DNA from: Methanosarcina sp. UBA289
GTDB lineage: Archaea > Halobacteriota > Methanosarcinia > Methanosarcinales > Methanosarcinaceae
Assembly (NCBI GenBank): GCA_002496565.1
Contig: DAKJ01000018.1
Coordinates: forward strand, 648,572 to 712,571
Reading direction: 5' to 3'
Length of the DNA: 64,000 bases
The translations under genes and the position numbers were made by a program. Position 1 is the first letter of the stretch. Each line of letters begins with the position of its first letter. Below, piece by piece: positions 1 through 9,848 of this stretch. The notes below the pieces were generated by a model that had not been told where the DNA came from, made no database searches, and saw only the letters and a program-made list of their open reading frames with translations.

Positions 1-398
1 AGATAACACAGGCTGTAAAGGACTACGACTCTACAAAAAAAGTTGTTGCCTCGGGATATTCGGACTACAAGCGCATCAATTCGATCTCTCCATTACTGCT
101 TCCCTCAATCGCCGCAAAAGCTGGGGCAGATGTGGTGATGGTCGATACGGCAATTAAGGATGGGAAATCTACCTTCGAATTCATGGACGAGAAAGAACTT
201 AAGAAGTTCACTGATCTTGCCCACGAGTCTGGACTTGAAAACGCAATTGCAGGTTCGTTGAAATTTGATGATCTTCCGGTGCTTGAAAGGATCGGACCAG
301 ATATTATTGGAGTCCGCGGCATGGTCTGCGGGGGGGACAGAACAACTGCGATCCGGCAGGAACTGGTAGAAAAACTCGTAGCTGAATGCCAGGCTTGA
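1..398 (+). CDS. mfnB: (5-formylfuran-3-yl)methyl phosphate synthase, C-terminal part
   Basis: The reading frame is already open at base 3 and runs to a TGA at 396-398, so only about the last 131 residues are present and the start lies outside the window. The family (DUF556, MfnB) makes the furan phosphate precursor of methanofuran from glyceraldehyde 3-phosphate in the cytoplasm. The assignment rests on family-typical stretches: VASGYSDYKRI, GADVVMVDTAIKDGKSTF with the conserved Asp and Lys, LAGSL-like AIAGSLKFDD, and the closing GVRGMVCGGDR phosphate-binding segment. It is a core methanogen gene and marks the edge of the accessory polysaccharide region to its right. A GC-rich hairpin follows the stop. 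Confidence 0.85.
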   Translation, partial: ITQAVKDYDSTKKVVASGYSDYKRINSISPLLLPSIAAKAGADVVMVDTAIKDGKSTFEFMDEKELKKFTDLAHESGLENAIAGSLKFDDLPVLERIGPDIIGVRGMVCGGDRTTAIRQELVEKLVAECQA

Positions 399-432
399 GA
401 AATTCTTTTTGAGTGAATCTAAAAATTTGTGC

Positions 433-458
433 CGGCCGGCTATTAGGCAGGCCGGCCG
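433..458 (+). terminator. GC-rich hairpin after mfnB
   Basis: Bases 433-440 (cggccggc) pair with 451-458 (gccggccg) around a 10-base loop, 35 bases after the mfnB stop. AT-rich sequence with a short T run follows at about 483-488. This is the only strongly GC-rich inverted repeat nearby. It may act as a terminator or 3' processing site; the function is inferred from position. Confidence 0.45.
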
Positions 459-494
459 AAAGATAAATATAAACAGATAACTATTTTTAGTCTG

Positions 495-1067
495 ATGTTT
501 GTTTTTGGACATATTGGGATTACTCTGGGAATCTTTTATTGCCTAAGCCGCATATCTTCAAAAAAGAGCTTCTGGGTAAATGCTCCGTGGATTGCGCTCG
601 GGGCGCTCCTTCCGGACTTTATTGATAAGCCTCTTGGAAGGATAATTCTTGCTGACACTATAGGAAGCGGGAGAATTTATGCTCATACTTTGCTTTTTGG
701 CCTTCTGCTGGGCTTAGCAGGATACTATCTCTATAGCCAAGGGAAACCTGAACTCCTGATTATTGCAGGAGCATCTTTTTGCCACATTCTTGAAGATCAG
801 ATATGGAATAGCCCTACAGTATTTTTTTGGCCGCTCTTAGGCTGGGAATTTCCAAAGGATACGATTTCAGGAAACTTTATTGAGTATCTTATGATAATTT
901 TTAGTAGATCATATGATCCCGGATTTACAGAAGTTTTTATCTCAGAAATCGTCGGACTGCTCATTATAATTGTCCTTCTTATTGTCAAATACATTAACGA
1001 AAATCATAAAGAAAAGAAAAAAGAGAATTCTCTGGTACAACAAAAAAGAAAAAATTCAAATTTTTAA
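495..1067 (+). CDS. DUF457/YdjM-like membrane protein (putative membrane-bound hydrolase)
   Basis: A 190-residue membrane protein. It starts MFVFGHIGITLG, with the early His typical of the DUF457 (YdjM, 'LexA-regulated, membrane-bound metal-dependent hydrolase') family. Further possible metal-ligand positions follow: LLPDFIDKPLG near residue 40, the His of YAHTLLFG near residue 63, and CHILEDQ near residue 97. About five hydrophobic segments are visible, and the tail after residue 165 is basic and charged (NENHKEKKKEN). No biochemical role is firmly established for the family, so the hydrolase label is tentative. It begins about 95 bases after mfnB, separated by a hairpin, and is probably transcribed on its own. 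Confidence 0.7.
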   Translation: MFVFGHIGITLGIFYCLSRISSKKSFWVNAPWIALGALLPDFIDKPLGRIILADTIGSGRIYAHTLLFGLLLGLAGYYLYSQGKPELLIIAGASFCHILEDQIWNSPTVFFWPLLGWEFPKDTISGNFIEYLMIIFSRSYDPGFTEVFISEIVGLLIIIVLLIVKYINENHKEKKKENSLVQQKRKNSNF

Positions 1068-1123
1068 AAACTGGAAGTTCCTTCCTCAGAAGCCTGACCT
1101 CCAGACGAAACTGAGGAGGGAAT

Positions 1124-2923
1124 TTAAGGCATATGCTCATAAATTTCTATGTTAAGGGAATCATAGATCTTATACACAGGATAAGCGGTCTGAGCCTTGG
1201 AGGCGCTTCCCGTAGAAACTGATGTTTCATCCGATTCCCGTTCACTGGCAGTCAAAGCCTCAGAAAAAGTAGTTTTGATAACATAGAAAGGTTCGTTTTC
1301 CACCGCTGTTTCTACAGATATGCCGTTTTTCAAATCATTTTTGTATATATAAAGAGGTTTTTTGGGAACATCAGCAAGCCCAGTAGTCCAGTTCATATTG
1401 CTACTAAGGATCCCAGACGTTCTGCTTAAATCTGTATCTACATCAGATGTAAAATATAGATAAGGTTCTCTTACACCGGATAACCACTGAATACCGTCTA
1501 CCTCATTTTCCGAAATTGATTCAGAAATTCCACCTGTATATGGCGAGCTGAAACAGGTGAAGAATCCTAGTGTCCATAGAAGACAAAGAACCAGCACTGC
1601 AGAGCCAAGGCCAAGAGTATACCCTTTTCTAAGAAAAATAATGTAAAGGGAATACCCCAGCAAAGGAATCTGGGCAAAAATAATGAAGCTCAAATTTGCA
1701 AACCTATCTGGAGAGTAAGGAATGAAGGGATTTAAAAGGAAAACAAGCTCCAGGCAGAAGGTTACGATATAAAGGCCCAGAAAGCGTGGGTATCTGCGAA
1801 CGAAATGGTGACAAAACCTTTTACGGTTTTGCCATACAATTACGGAATTGATCAGGATAAAAACTAAAGGAATATAGTATTTGCCGTAATAAAGATTCAA
1901 AAGATGCACAAAATCGAGAAATCCATTTTCAGTCGATGGTATCGTAGAAAAGCCTGCAGCTACTAACGTTTTAGCGCGCAGGATGACATTCGAAATAGAT
2001 GTATCAAAGAACTGAGAGATATATTTGGTACAAAGCAGGAAGCCTACTAAAGTAAGTGACAAGACAAACACGGGCATTTTCCTTCCTGCAGAGTGTGAAG
2101 CGTCAGAGAAGAGAAATTTGAGACTCAGGATATTACGGAGAAATCCAGGCTTCAGTACTTTGCTCGAACATAAGAGGAGCAGGGAGAAACAGGCAAGATA
2201 TGCAAAAATGAAAGGATGAGCTAAAGGAATCAACGGCATCATAAAAAGAAGGCAAACAGCCATTGCCCTGTTTTTATCCGAAATTGCACTTCTCAGCACA
2301 AGAAGATATAGAGGTATCAGACAAAAACAAAGATAATAAGGAACTGATGAGGTCTGGAAATGACCAAAATATGGAATAAGCGAGGAGAGAAAAGTTGTTA
2401 AGACTAATTTTTCCCTGCTCATGAAAATGCGATAGAACAGGTACATTCCGATGATAAACAGTATTGAAAAAAATACTGGCAAAAAGTATGAAAGCGCCGA
2501 TGTTTTCAGACCTGAAACCTGAGCTAGGGCTGAAACGAGCAGAGGACCCGTGGGAGAAAGGTCTGAGAAGCTCAAAAGGTTACAAAGTGAAACCTGTCTT
2601 GCAAGATCGAAGTACGAAAATCCCCCCCTGCATATTGAAACATAGCCAAGCATGTGAGGAGTTATTAGTACTGTAATGTGAACAAGAAGCAGTATAAAAA
2701 CTGCACTCATTTTTCTGTATGCAAGGAGAAGAACGCAGGCTGAAAGGTAGCAAAGGAGCAGAGTAAGGTAAAAGTGAAAAGGAAGCTGCTCATAAATATT
2801 AACTGTATACCCTTCGGGCTGAATTCCCCTGAGAATAAAGAGACTGTAAACCAGTAGTAATAGAGAAATCGAAGTTATAAGGTTTAATATGTTATTAGTG
2901 ATTTTAGACAATGTGTCCCCCAT
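1124..2923 (-). CDS. Large polytopic membrane protein, probable GT-C-like surface-glycan protein
   Basis: A 599-residue protein with roughly a dozen hydrophobic segments over residues 12-460, followed by a soluble C-terminal domain of about 130 residues. This layout (many helices, then an outside globular tail) is that of GT-C-type lipid-sugar-dependent glycosyltransferases and O-antigen-polymerase-like proteins. I see no clear catalytic motif; ICRGGFSYFDLARQ in the first large loop is a possible acidic site. Compare the membrane proteins at 13424 and 40253, which have the same shape. The ATG at 2923 is preceded by a weak AAAGG site. It lies alone and converges with the gene at 495. The function is not recognised beyond this; a role in polysaccharide assembly is inferred from neighbours. 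Confidence 0.55.
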   Translation of the reverse strand: MGDTLSKITNNILNLITSISLLLLVYSLFILRGIQPEGYTVNIYEQLPFHFYLTLLLCYLSACVLLLAYRKMSAVFILLLVHITVLITPHMLGYVSICRGGFSYFDLARQVSLCNLLSFSDLSPTGPLLVSALAQVSGLKTSALSYFLPVFFSILFIIGMYLFYRIFMSREKLVLTTFLSSLIPYFGHFQTSSVPYYLCFCLIPLYLLVLRSAISDKNRAMAVCLLFMMPLIPLAHPFIFAYLACFSLLLLCSSKVLKPGFLRNILSLKFLFSDASHSAGRKMPVFVLSLTLVGFLLCTKYISQFFDTSISNVILRAKTLVAAGFSTIPSTENGFLDFVHLLNLYYGKYYIPLVFILINSVIVWQNRKRFCHHFVRRYPRFLGLYIVTFCLELVFLLNPFIPYSPDRFANLSFIIFAQIPLLGYSLYIIFLRKGYTLGLGSAVLVLCLLWTLGFFTCFSSPYTGGISESISENEVDGIQWLSGVREPYLYFTSDVDTDLSRTSGILSSNMNWTTGLADVPKKPLYIYKNDLKNGISVETAVENEPFYVIKTTFSEALTASERESDETSVSTGSASKAQTAYPVYKIYDSLNIEIYEHMP

Positions 2924-3577
2924 CCTTTTTGAAAGTTGCAGAGTCCAGTTTCAGCACCTAAATATGAATTATCCCTGAGAACGTGGTTTCACTCTTAAAG
3001 AGTTGTTACAGGCCGCGCACAGGCCCAAAAACTTTCGTTCGTTAGATTTTGTTTATTTGTTTCTCCTCTTTCGCATTATTCTTATATCCAATCGGCCAAC
3101 AAATAATTAATAGTTGCGCCCGAAGTGCAGTTTGATATATTGTCTCGACCTAAATAATGTTTTTATGAATTAAAAATTTTCAACAATTAAAGGCTTTCGG
3201 GTACTATCTCGCTGTCCAGAGACTTTTAGCATTTCTGTTACAATAACTCACGGAACATAAATAATATTCCTCTTAAATACAAATCCTGCTGATATTAATA
3301 CATACGGTCTGAACCTTACAGGGAAAATATTTATTAAATTCACTGTTGATTCCTGCTGGTGTTGGGATAATCCCGAATTAACCCTCCAGGAGAAAACAAG
3401 CATTTAAGATATGGATAAAAAGATGTTTCCTCTTAGAATAAAGGAAATGGAAGAGATTATGGAACACTAGCCATAAAACTATGTAACTCAGACTTAAACG
3501 TTTAGATTATCAAAAAATTTCAGCTTACCACATAAATCTATGAAACTTTCCTCCTACAGTACTATATTTCAGGGTAA
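2924..3577. other. Intergenic, 654 bases
   Basis: AT-rich spacer between two minus-strand genes. The only coding-like trace is an 18-codon frame at 3412-3471 (MDKKMFPLRIKEMEEIMEH), with an aggag motif about 20 bases upstream. It is too short to call and may be a gene remnant. Nothing else was recognised. Confidence 0.4.
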
Positions 3578-4474
3578 TCATATTCCTTGATAATCTCTCA
3601 GGCACACTTTTTTAACATTACTTAGTGTTTTCAGAATATGACGAATTCTACGTTCCACAGACTTTCCTTTTATGCACCAGTAAAATGGCCTGTTGTTTCC
3701 TATAGAAGGAAATTTGGTATAGGAAATGTCGAGAGGGTGGAAATAGAAGATGGTATGTCCTCTTTTCAAACTCTGGACAAGCCCATTCAATACTAAAGGG
3801 GTTCCTAAAAAGCGGAGTATTGGACCTCCAGACGTTGGAATTTTCAGTATATTCTGATAATAGGCCCAGGGAAATTCAACAAAATTTCTATCATCACCTG
3901 CTTCAAGGCCGCTCTTTAAGGGATAGTAAGGAAAAGAAGAAACTGTCTTAAGGGACGAGTCCGTTTTATTATAAAGAGAATTTACTGATACTGAAGAGTC
4001 ATATTTGAAACCAATACGTTCAAGTGAATCAACCATCCATCCACCTATCAGGGCATTTGGTGCTCTGTAGCCTACTACTCTCTCCCCGCTAATTTTTTCA
4101 AGAATTCTTTTTGCAAGCAATGTTTTCTGCTCGAATTCCTCAATACTCATTAACCGCTCCTTTGTCTCAGGATCAATTTTGCAGGCGTGATGAAGGCCAT
4201 GACATGCAAGTTCGTGTCCTCTTTCCGCAACTGATTCAACAAGTCCAGGATAATGGTCTATAATATCTGCAACTACAAAGAAAGTAGCAGTCACATTGAA
4301 TTCATCGAGAATGTCCAGTACCCTGTTTGTAGGTTCAGTCAGGAAATCATACCTGCCTTCCCATTTTTCAAAGAATTCATTCACAGTCCTGTAAACAGCA
4401 TAAGGAGAACCGCAAACTGAAGGAATATGATACCAATCTTCAAGATCCACTGTAACCGAGAAACTACCCCTCAT
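3578..4474 (-). CDS. NodB-type polysaccharide deacetylase
   Basis: About 298 residues, a complete NodB-homology carbohydrate esterase fold. Motif 1 is VDLEDWYH near the start (catalytic and metal Asp). TATFFVVADI follows, then HELACHGLHHA near residue 96 (the metal-binding H-x3-4-H motif) and VGYRAPN (motif 3 Arg). FYFHPLDI near residue 245 supplies the last His. This pattern matches the DUF3473-type deacetylases found in exopolysaccharide loci, which remove N-acetyl groups from amino sugars in a polymer or lipid-linked sugar. The ATG at 4474 has a GGGGGG site just upstream; an in-frame GTG nine codons earlier lacks one, so I prefer the ATG. There is no signal peptide, so it may act on a cytoplasmic intermediate. 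It differs in sequence from the deacetylases at 20349 and 52949. Confidence 0.82.
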   Translation of the reverse strand: MRGSFSVTVDLEDWYHIPSVCGSPYAVYRTVNEFFEKWEGRYDFLTEPTNRVLDILDEFNVTATFFVVADIIDHYPGLVESVAERGHELACHGLHHACKIDPETKERLMSIEEFEQKTLLAKRILEKISGERVVGYRAPNALIGGWMVDSLERIGFKYDSSVSVNSLYNKTDSSLKTVSSFPYYPLKSGLEAGDDRNFVEFPWAYYQNILKIPTSGGPILRFLGTPLVLNGLVQSLKRGHTIFYFHPLDISYTKFPSIGNNRPFYWCIKGKSVERRIRHILKTLSNVKKVCLRDYQGI

Positions 4475-5290
4475 AAGACCCCCCTTCACGACCAACTTCA
4501 CTTACAACCACATAAGAAATTCCTGACCTGTACTGAAATTATATGATTGCAAATAATGAAAATTTGCACATGTTCAAAAATTTCTGATATAGTAGAGGAC
4601 TACAGAGTATAAAAAATTTTTTAATGATTTGATTAAGATAAAATATTCCTAAAAAATGTTATCTATATAATGTTTGAAAGTAAATATTAAATTAAAAAAT
4701 AAAGATAGATATAAATAGAGGATCGTTAGGCAAATTGCTCTATCATAGAATCTCTAAAGATTTCTTTAAATTAATAAGAAAGATCCATTACCTCTTAATA
4801 GATTACCCAATAAATTCAGAAGACTCGCATTTTCAGTGTTTCTGAGTCATGCCAGTGCTAACTGTATAAATCTGATAATTAGTTGTACTGGCTGGAAAAA
4901 AGGCTCTTTGAATAAGCCTTAACTTATTTATTCCTTAGTACTTTACAAAGTGTGGTTGTTTTTCTGTTATTCTCATCATTTAATTGAACGATTTAGGATT
5001 TATTATGACTTTAAAAAGAAGGTTCAATCGTCCGGACGCCCTTAGTTTTCAATAGAACTTAAATAAATGATAGAAACATTAAAACATAAACTTTTTGTAC
5101 ACTCCTGCAATCAATGAATATTGTTTTTTGTTTTCTAGAAAATTTAAGAAAAACTGGGAAATGTTTACTTAAGTTAACAGTAAAATTCACGAAATTAGAA
5201 AAACTAGGCTGTCCTAAACTAAATTTAGCATAATGGTATACCCTGCATATAGCTTTTTCGCGTCTGGAGATTTACAACAAAAAGTATAGG
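4475..5290. other. Intergenic, about 800 bases
   Basis: Very AT-rich spacer between divergently placed genes. I see no ORF, RNA gene or strong repeat in it. It presumably carries the promoters of the minus-strand deacetylase and the plus-strand beta-helix gene. Confidence 0.4.
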
Positions 5291-5371
5291 GATAGAAAGA
5301 AGGGAAAAGGTCTGAAACATAGATGGCAACACTGGAAAAAAAACGGATCTTACCTTGCAATTTTAATTTTT

Positions 5372-6922
5372 TTGATTATAGTTGGAACAAACGCTCTTTC
5401 CACTACAGCGCCCAATATGACTGTTTATGTTGCTGCCGATGGGAGAGGGAATTTCAATTGCGATGGAAGTGACGATCAGGTAGAGATAAATCAAGCTCTT
5501 AAATATGCTGCAGAAAATCCACAGTTTTCAACTGTTTATTTGAAAGGTCCAAATACATACATTATCTCGGACAGTATTTTAATTGGAAGCGAAACCATTT
5601 TGGAAGGAGATCCTACAGCCGTCATTAAACTTAAAGATCAAGCGGACTGGCCGAGAAATAAACCTCTGATTACTCAGATGGACAGTTCCGGAGTCGATAG
5701 AGTCACTATAAAGGGATTTGAAATTAACGGAAACCATGACAAGAATGAAGATAAAATGAAAGGGCAAGGATACTACAATATGATCAGTTTCCTTGACTCT
5801 CAAAATATAGATGTTCATGGTATGTATCTGCATGACGGACATGGTGATGGTTTAAGAGTCGAGAGAAGTTCGAATATTAAGTTTTACAATAATAAAGTGT
5901 ACAAATTAGGACATGACGGTTTTTATTCTATTGATTGCCAGAATGTAGAAGCCTGGAAAAACAGAATAACTTGCAGAACTAACGGTGGGCTTCGAGTCTG
6001 GAATTCCAATTACGTAAAATTCTATGATAACGTAATAGACTCCTTTTACCACTGGAGTGCAGGTGGCTCCGCAATTCTGATTGAGAAAACGACAGGTGTC
6101 GTTAACGATGTAGAAGTATACAATAACACCATTCATCACACTTATGGCCCTGGAATCTGGCTGATAGGTTACGGAGCGTCTTATCCCAAGGAAGAGGCAC
6201 AGAATGTCCACATTCACAATAATATCTTCTACAGCACTGGTACGAACCCCAGTATCGACTGGGTAGGAGGTATTGTAACAAGTGGATTTTATGATACCCT
6301 TATTGAGAATAATGTGTTTGATAATGTGTATCATGCAGCAATTATCCAGATGTATCCTTCTTCCACAAGCGCAGGTAATTCCGTTGATCTTTCACCTCAA
6401 GGTACAGGATTCACAACAATCGTCCGCAATAACATAATAGTAAATACCCAGAATCGCACAAAAGACCCTGATGGAACAGGATATGGAGTGATCAATTGCC
6501 TGCCTTCAACACATACCATTGTGATGGAAAATAACTGTCTCTACAATAACATAGCAGGAGACTACATGAATGCTAGGTCAACAAGCGACATCCATGTAGA
6601 TCCTCAATTTGCAAACGAAAAAGAACATGATTATCACCTGAAATCAACCGGTGGAAGGTGGAACGGAAAAACGTGGGTAAAGGATCCTGTAAGTTCTCCC
6701 TGCATTGATGCCGGCCATCCGGACTCCGATTATTCAAAGGAGCCAGGGAACAATGGAGGTAGGATCAATATAGGCAGGTATGGAAATACAGAATGTGCTT
6801 CGATCTCAGGTAATATACCCGGGTATGTTGTATGGTGGAACCAAATATTTTCGCCAGAATGGAAAACTTTCAGGCTACTGCTGAGGATATTTTCCCTATT
6901 TTGCTTTAATGTCTTATATTAA
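5372..6922 (+). CDS. Disaggregatase-like right-handed beta-helix protein, damaged start and short C terminus
   Basis: About 516 residues from a TTG. The protein begins in a hydrophobic export signal, then VYVAADGRGNFNCDGSDDQ and a long run of right-handed beta-helix turns (repeated HNNIFYSTG, NNTIHHTYG, ENNVFDNVYHA patterns). It ends in the family block DYHLKSTGG, SSPCIDAG, RINIGRYGNT. It is a paralogue of the genes at 7540, 29306, 32309 and 35042, whose relatives in Methanosarcina are disaggregatases acting on the methanochondroitin matrix. No good start is in frame. Codons 5297-5371 still resemble the signal region of the next gene, but the position matching its ATG is AAG at 5297. The disaggregatase repeat domain is absent; the last 35 residues are an unrelated hydrophobic tail. 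It may be decaying. Confidence 0.7.
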   Translation: MIIVGTNALSTTAPNMTVYVAADGRGNFNCDGSDDQVEINQALKYAAENPQFSTVYLKGPNTYIISDSILIGSETILEGDPTAVIKLKDQADWPRNKPLITQMDSSGVDRVTIKGFEINGNHDKNEDKMKGQGYYNMISFLDSQNIDVHGMYLHDGHGDGLRVERSSNIKFYNNKVYKLGHDGFYSIDCQNVEAWKNRITCRTNGGLRVWNSNYVKFYDNVIDSFYHWSAGGSAILIEKTTGVVNDVEVYNNTIHHTYGPGIWLIGYGASYPKEEAQNVHIHNNIFYSTGTNPSIDWVGGIVTSGFYDTLIENNVFDNVYHAAIIQMYPSSTSAGNSVDLSPQGTGFTTIVRNNIIVNTQNRTKDPDGTGYGVINCLPSTHTIVMENNCLYNNIAGDYMNARSTSDIHVDPQFANEKEHDYHLKSTGGRWNGKTWVKDPVSSPCIDAGHPDSDYSKEPGNNGGRINIGRYGNTECASISGNIPGYVVWWNQIFSPEWKTFRLLLRIFSLFCFNVLY

Positions 6923-7539
6923 AACTTTCCAGCTTATTTTTTAATAGAGCATTCAGCTACTTAGAAAAAAATATAAATGAACGATTCAGCGTCCATTTAA
7001 TGAACTGTGTTTATCAAAGATTATTTTTTGCAATTTGCGTAGCTGTGACCATATGTCATCCGATCCTTTGGCATTTATTTATTAGCAGGAACACCTAAAA
7101 TCGAAAGCATTTTTCATAAAATGATTTGTTTACAACGGAGTTGACGACTCTGAATTTCCAATTAGTGAATTAACCTGAAGATAAACACCTCGGGGCTTCT
7201 TAGTTCATTTTTTTGTCTTTTGAGAACAAGTTCTCAGAGCTCTCCCCCACTTTCTGTAAGTACAAAAAAGAGTATGCTTCATCATATACAAAAGTATACA
7301 TTATTTGCCAACATATATCTTTTTTAATAAATCGTTAGAGTGCATACAAAAGTTCTGGATTCCAATGAATGCGCTTTAATAAATATTACAATTTAAGAAG
7401 TTCTTCACATAGTTTGAGTAGTAATATATTCAAGCAGCGAAAATAATCCAGATGTTTCAAGAGGAGTTTATTTGCAGTATTAAATAGACAACTTCTTTTA
7501 ATCTTAAAGAATTATAGTTTAATGTATTGGGGATTTAAA
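6923..7539. other. Intergenic, about 600 bases, with a short palindrome
   Basis: AT-rich spacer between two same-strand beta-helix genes. It holds a near-perfect palindrome, TGAGAAC-AA-GTTCTCA, at 7221-7236, about 300 bases before the next start. This could be an operator or chance. No gene was seen. Confidence 0.35.
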
Positions 7540-9627
7540 ATGAGCGGAAAAGGGCAACATTATAAATGGGGAGACAAAAAAAAAATATTACTTTTTAGCA
7601 TAATTTTTATTTTTTTAATCGCAAGTATAACCCTTACTCTATCAAAGCCATCCGGTAAAATTGTTTATGTTACTACCAATGGGAGTGGAGACTTTAACTG
7701 TGATGGAAGTGACGACCAGGTAGAGATAAACCAAGCTCTTGAATACATTGCGGAAAATCCAAGATTCACAACCGTTCATCTGGAAGGCCCTAATACCTAC
7801 GTCATTTCCGACAGTATATACATTGGAAGTGACAACATTCTTGAGGGAGACCCAACAGCTGTAATCAAACTTGAAGATAAGGTAGGCTGGCCACTAGAAA
7901 AACCTCTGATTACGCAGATGGACAGCGCCGGAAATCATGATATTACCATAAAGGGGTTTGAGATTGACGGAAATCATGATAAAAACAATGGAAAAAATAG
8001 GGGAAAGGGATATCACAACCTGATCCATTTCCTTAATTGTAAGAATATACAAGTTCACGACATGTATATGCACGACAGCCATGGCGATGGGCTTAAAGTC
8101 ACAAAATGTTCAGATATTAAGTTTTACAATAACAGGGTGTATAAGTTAGGGCATGATGTCCTCTACTCCATATATTCTTCGAATATAGAAGCTTGGAATA
8201 ATAAAATAACATGTAGAACAAATAGCGGTCTGAGAATTTACAATACAAATCACGTAAAATTCTATAACAATATCATTGACTCAGAAGGAGAAGGCGGGGC
8301 AGGAATTGAAATCCAAAAAATTGGCCCGTCAACTGTGATGAACGATATCGAGATTTACAATAATCTGTTATATGAGACGAACGCAGCAGGTATATGGATT
8401 ACAGGCTATGGATCCGAATATATTAAAGATTCTGCAAAAGATATCTATATTCATCATAATAAATTCTACAAAACAGGTATTAACCCGAGTGCGAACTGGG
8501 CAGGGGGAATAGTGCTCAATGGTTTTCAAAATACTTTAATAGAGAATAATAAATTTGATGGGTGTTATGGAGCTGCTATTGCCCATAAACAGGTTACTGA
8601 CGAATTTGCAGCTCCAAACTCAGGATATACAACTATTGTGAAAAATAATGTGATAATTAATACACAGTCAAGTCCTGCTGCCGGAAAAGGATATGCTGTA
8701 TACAACAAACTGAAAAGCACCCATTCCTTTATTCTGCAAAATAACTGCCTTTCTAGCAACGCCGGGGGGAACTATCTAGGTGTAAATTCTACCTCAGATT
8801 TTGAAGCGGACTCTGAAATTGCGGCAAAGTTGAGCAACAATGAGTCATTGGGGGAAGATTTTCCCTGGAGTGAGGCTATGTCTGCTGGACCTCAGACACC
8901 TTATAAGAGAGATGAAAGCGGAGTCCAGACGGGACAGGAAGAAAGTTTTGAGTCCAACCTTAAGAAAGCTTTTGCAGATTTTATAAGATCGTTGGAAAGA
9001 TTCATATTAAGTTTTTTTATGCAGCCTGACGAAGTAGAAAATTTCAAAATTGCTTTGCCTTTCATTATTTCGGATAATAGGTTGAGAGAAGAGGCTCCAA
9101 ATATCACTTTTAGTGACAGTGAATATATCGATGTAGGAAAAAGGTCAGAGAGAGGTACTTATAGAGGGGTTATAATCTTTGAACTGAGTTCACTTAATCA
9201 GACTGATCGAATCGAAAAGGCAACTCTATCTTTATTCTGGTATTACCCGGAGAATCAAATGAGATCGAAGGATACTATACTGGAAGTATACAGACCTGTA
9301 AAATGGTGCGAAGAACACGTTACGTGGCAGCAAAAAGAAATCAATGATCCCTGGAAAAATCCCGGGGGAGACTGGTATGATCGGAATGGAGTCTTCCAAG
9401 GCAATACTCCATATGCCACAATAACTATCAGTGGAGAGGAAACTCCTGACAACCGTTATTACGAATTGAATATAACAGAACTTGTGCAGGAATATGTAAG
9501 CGGAAAGTATGAAAATACAGGTTTCCTTATAAAGGCCCGCGAGGAAGATGAGAATTACATCGCTTTTTATAGTTCCAACTGGAAAAATAAAGATCAAAGG
9601 CCAAAACTCACTATAGAATATGTCTAA
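7540..9627 (+). CDS. Disaggregatase-family beta-helix protein with C-terminal disaggregatase repeat domain
   Basis: About 695 residues. An export signal (KKILLFSIIFIFLIAS) is followed by the beta-helix domain (about 40-400; VYVTTNGSGDFNCDGSDD and repeated NNKFDGCYG-type turns). A low-complexity linker of about 90 residues replaces the SSPCIDAG/RINIGRYGNT block of its paralogues. The last 185 residues form the disaggregatase-related repeat domain, with DNRLREEAPNITFSDSEYID, ATLSLFWYYP, DNRYYELNITELVQEYVSGK and ENYIAFYSSNWK. The family is known from Methanosarcina disaggregatase, which splits matrix polysaccharide so aggregates fall into single cells; the exact activity here is inferred. The second ATG (7540) is chosen because TTGGGGAT precedes it; an ATG six codons earlier (7522) has no such site. 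Several N-x-S/T sites fit an exported glycoprotein. Confidence 0.8.
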   Translation: MSGKGQHYKWGDKKKILLFSIIFIFLIASITLTLSKPSGKIVYVTTNGSGDFNCDGSDDQVEINQALEYIAENPRFTTVHLEGPNTYVISDSIYIGSDNILEGDPTAVIKLEDKVGWPLEKPLITQMDSAGNHDITIKGFEIDGNHDKNNGKNRGKGYHNLIHFLNCKNIQVHDMYMHDSHGDGLKVTKCSDIKFYNNRVYKLGHDVLYSIYSSNIEAWNNKITCRTNSGLRIYNTNHVKFYNNIIDSEGEGGAGIEIQKIGPSTVMNDIEIYNNLLYETNAAGIWITGYGSEYIKDSAKDIYIHHNKFYKTGINPSANWAGGIVLNGFQNTLIENNKFDGCYGAAIAHKQVTDEFAAPNSGYTTIVKNNVIINTQSSPAAGKGYAVYNKLKSTHSFILQNNCLSSNAGGNYLGVNSTSDFEADSEIAAKLSNNESLGEDFPWSEAMSAGPQTPYKRDESGVQTGQEESFESNLKKAFADFIRSLERFILSFFMQPDEVENFKIALPFIISDNRLREEAPNITFSDSEYIDVGKRSERGTYRGVIIFELSSLNQTDRIEKATLSLFWYYPENQMRSKDTILEVYRPVKWCEEHVTWQQKEINDPWKNPGGDWYDRNGVFQGNTPYATITISGEETPDNRYYELNITELVQEYVSGKYENTGFLIKAREEDENYIAFYSSNWKNKDQRPKLTIEYV

Positions 9628-9848
9628 ATATAGATAAAAGTAATTATCAATATTTCGCTATTGGAGCTCCCTACTGGATTAAATAGACAAAACATTGGGA
9701 AAAGTTGTCTGTGATTCCGTTTTTACAAACTAAAGGGCAATAAATAAAAAAACAAGGAAGCAAGAAACAATAAATGAAAAAAATGAACCCAAAAAGAAAT
9801 AAAAAAGAAGGGGTAGATTGAAAATTAAGAAGAATAATCTTCCTAACC

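Noticed and set aside
65..512. Minus-strand frames over mfnB
   Set aside because: They are shadows of the mfnB coding sequence and the following hairpin; the plus-strand frame matches a known family.
3412..3471. Short frame MDKKMFPLRIKEMEEIMEH as a gene
   Set aside because: Nineteen residues with no relative known to me; kept only as a note in the intergenic entry.
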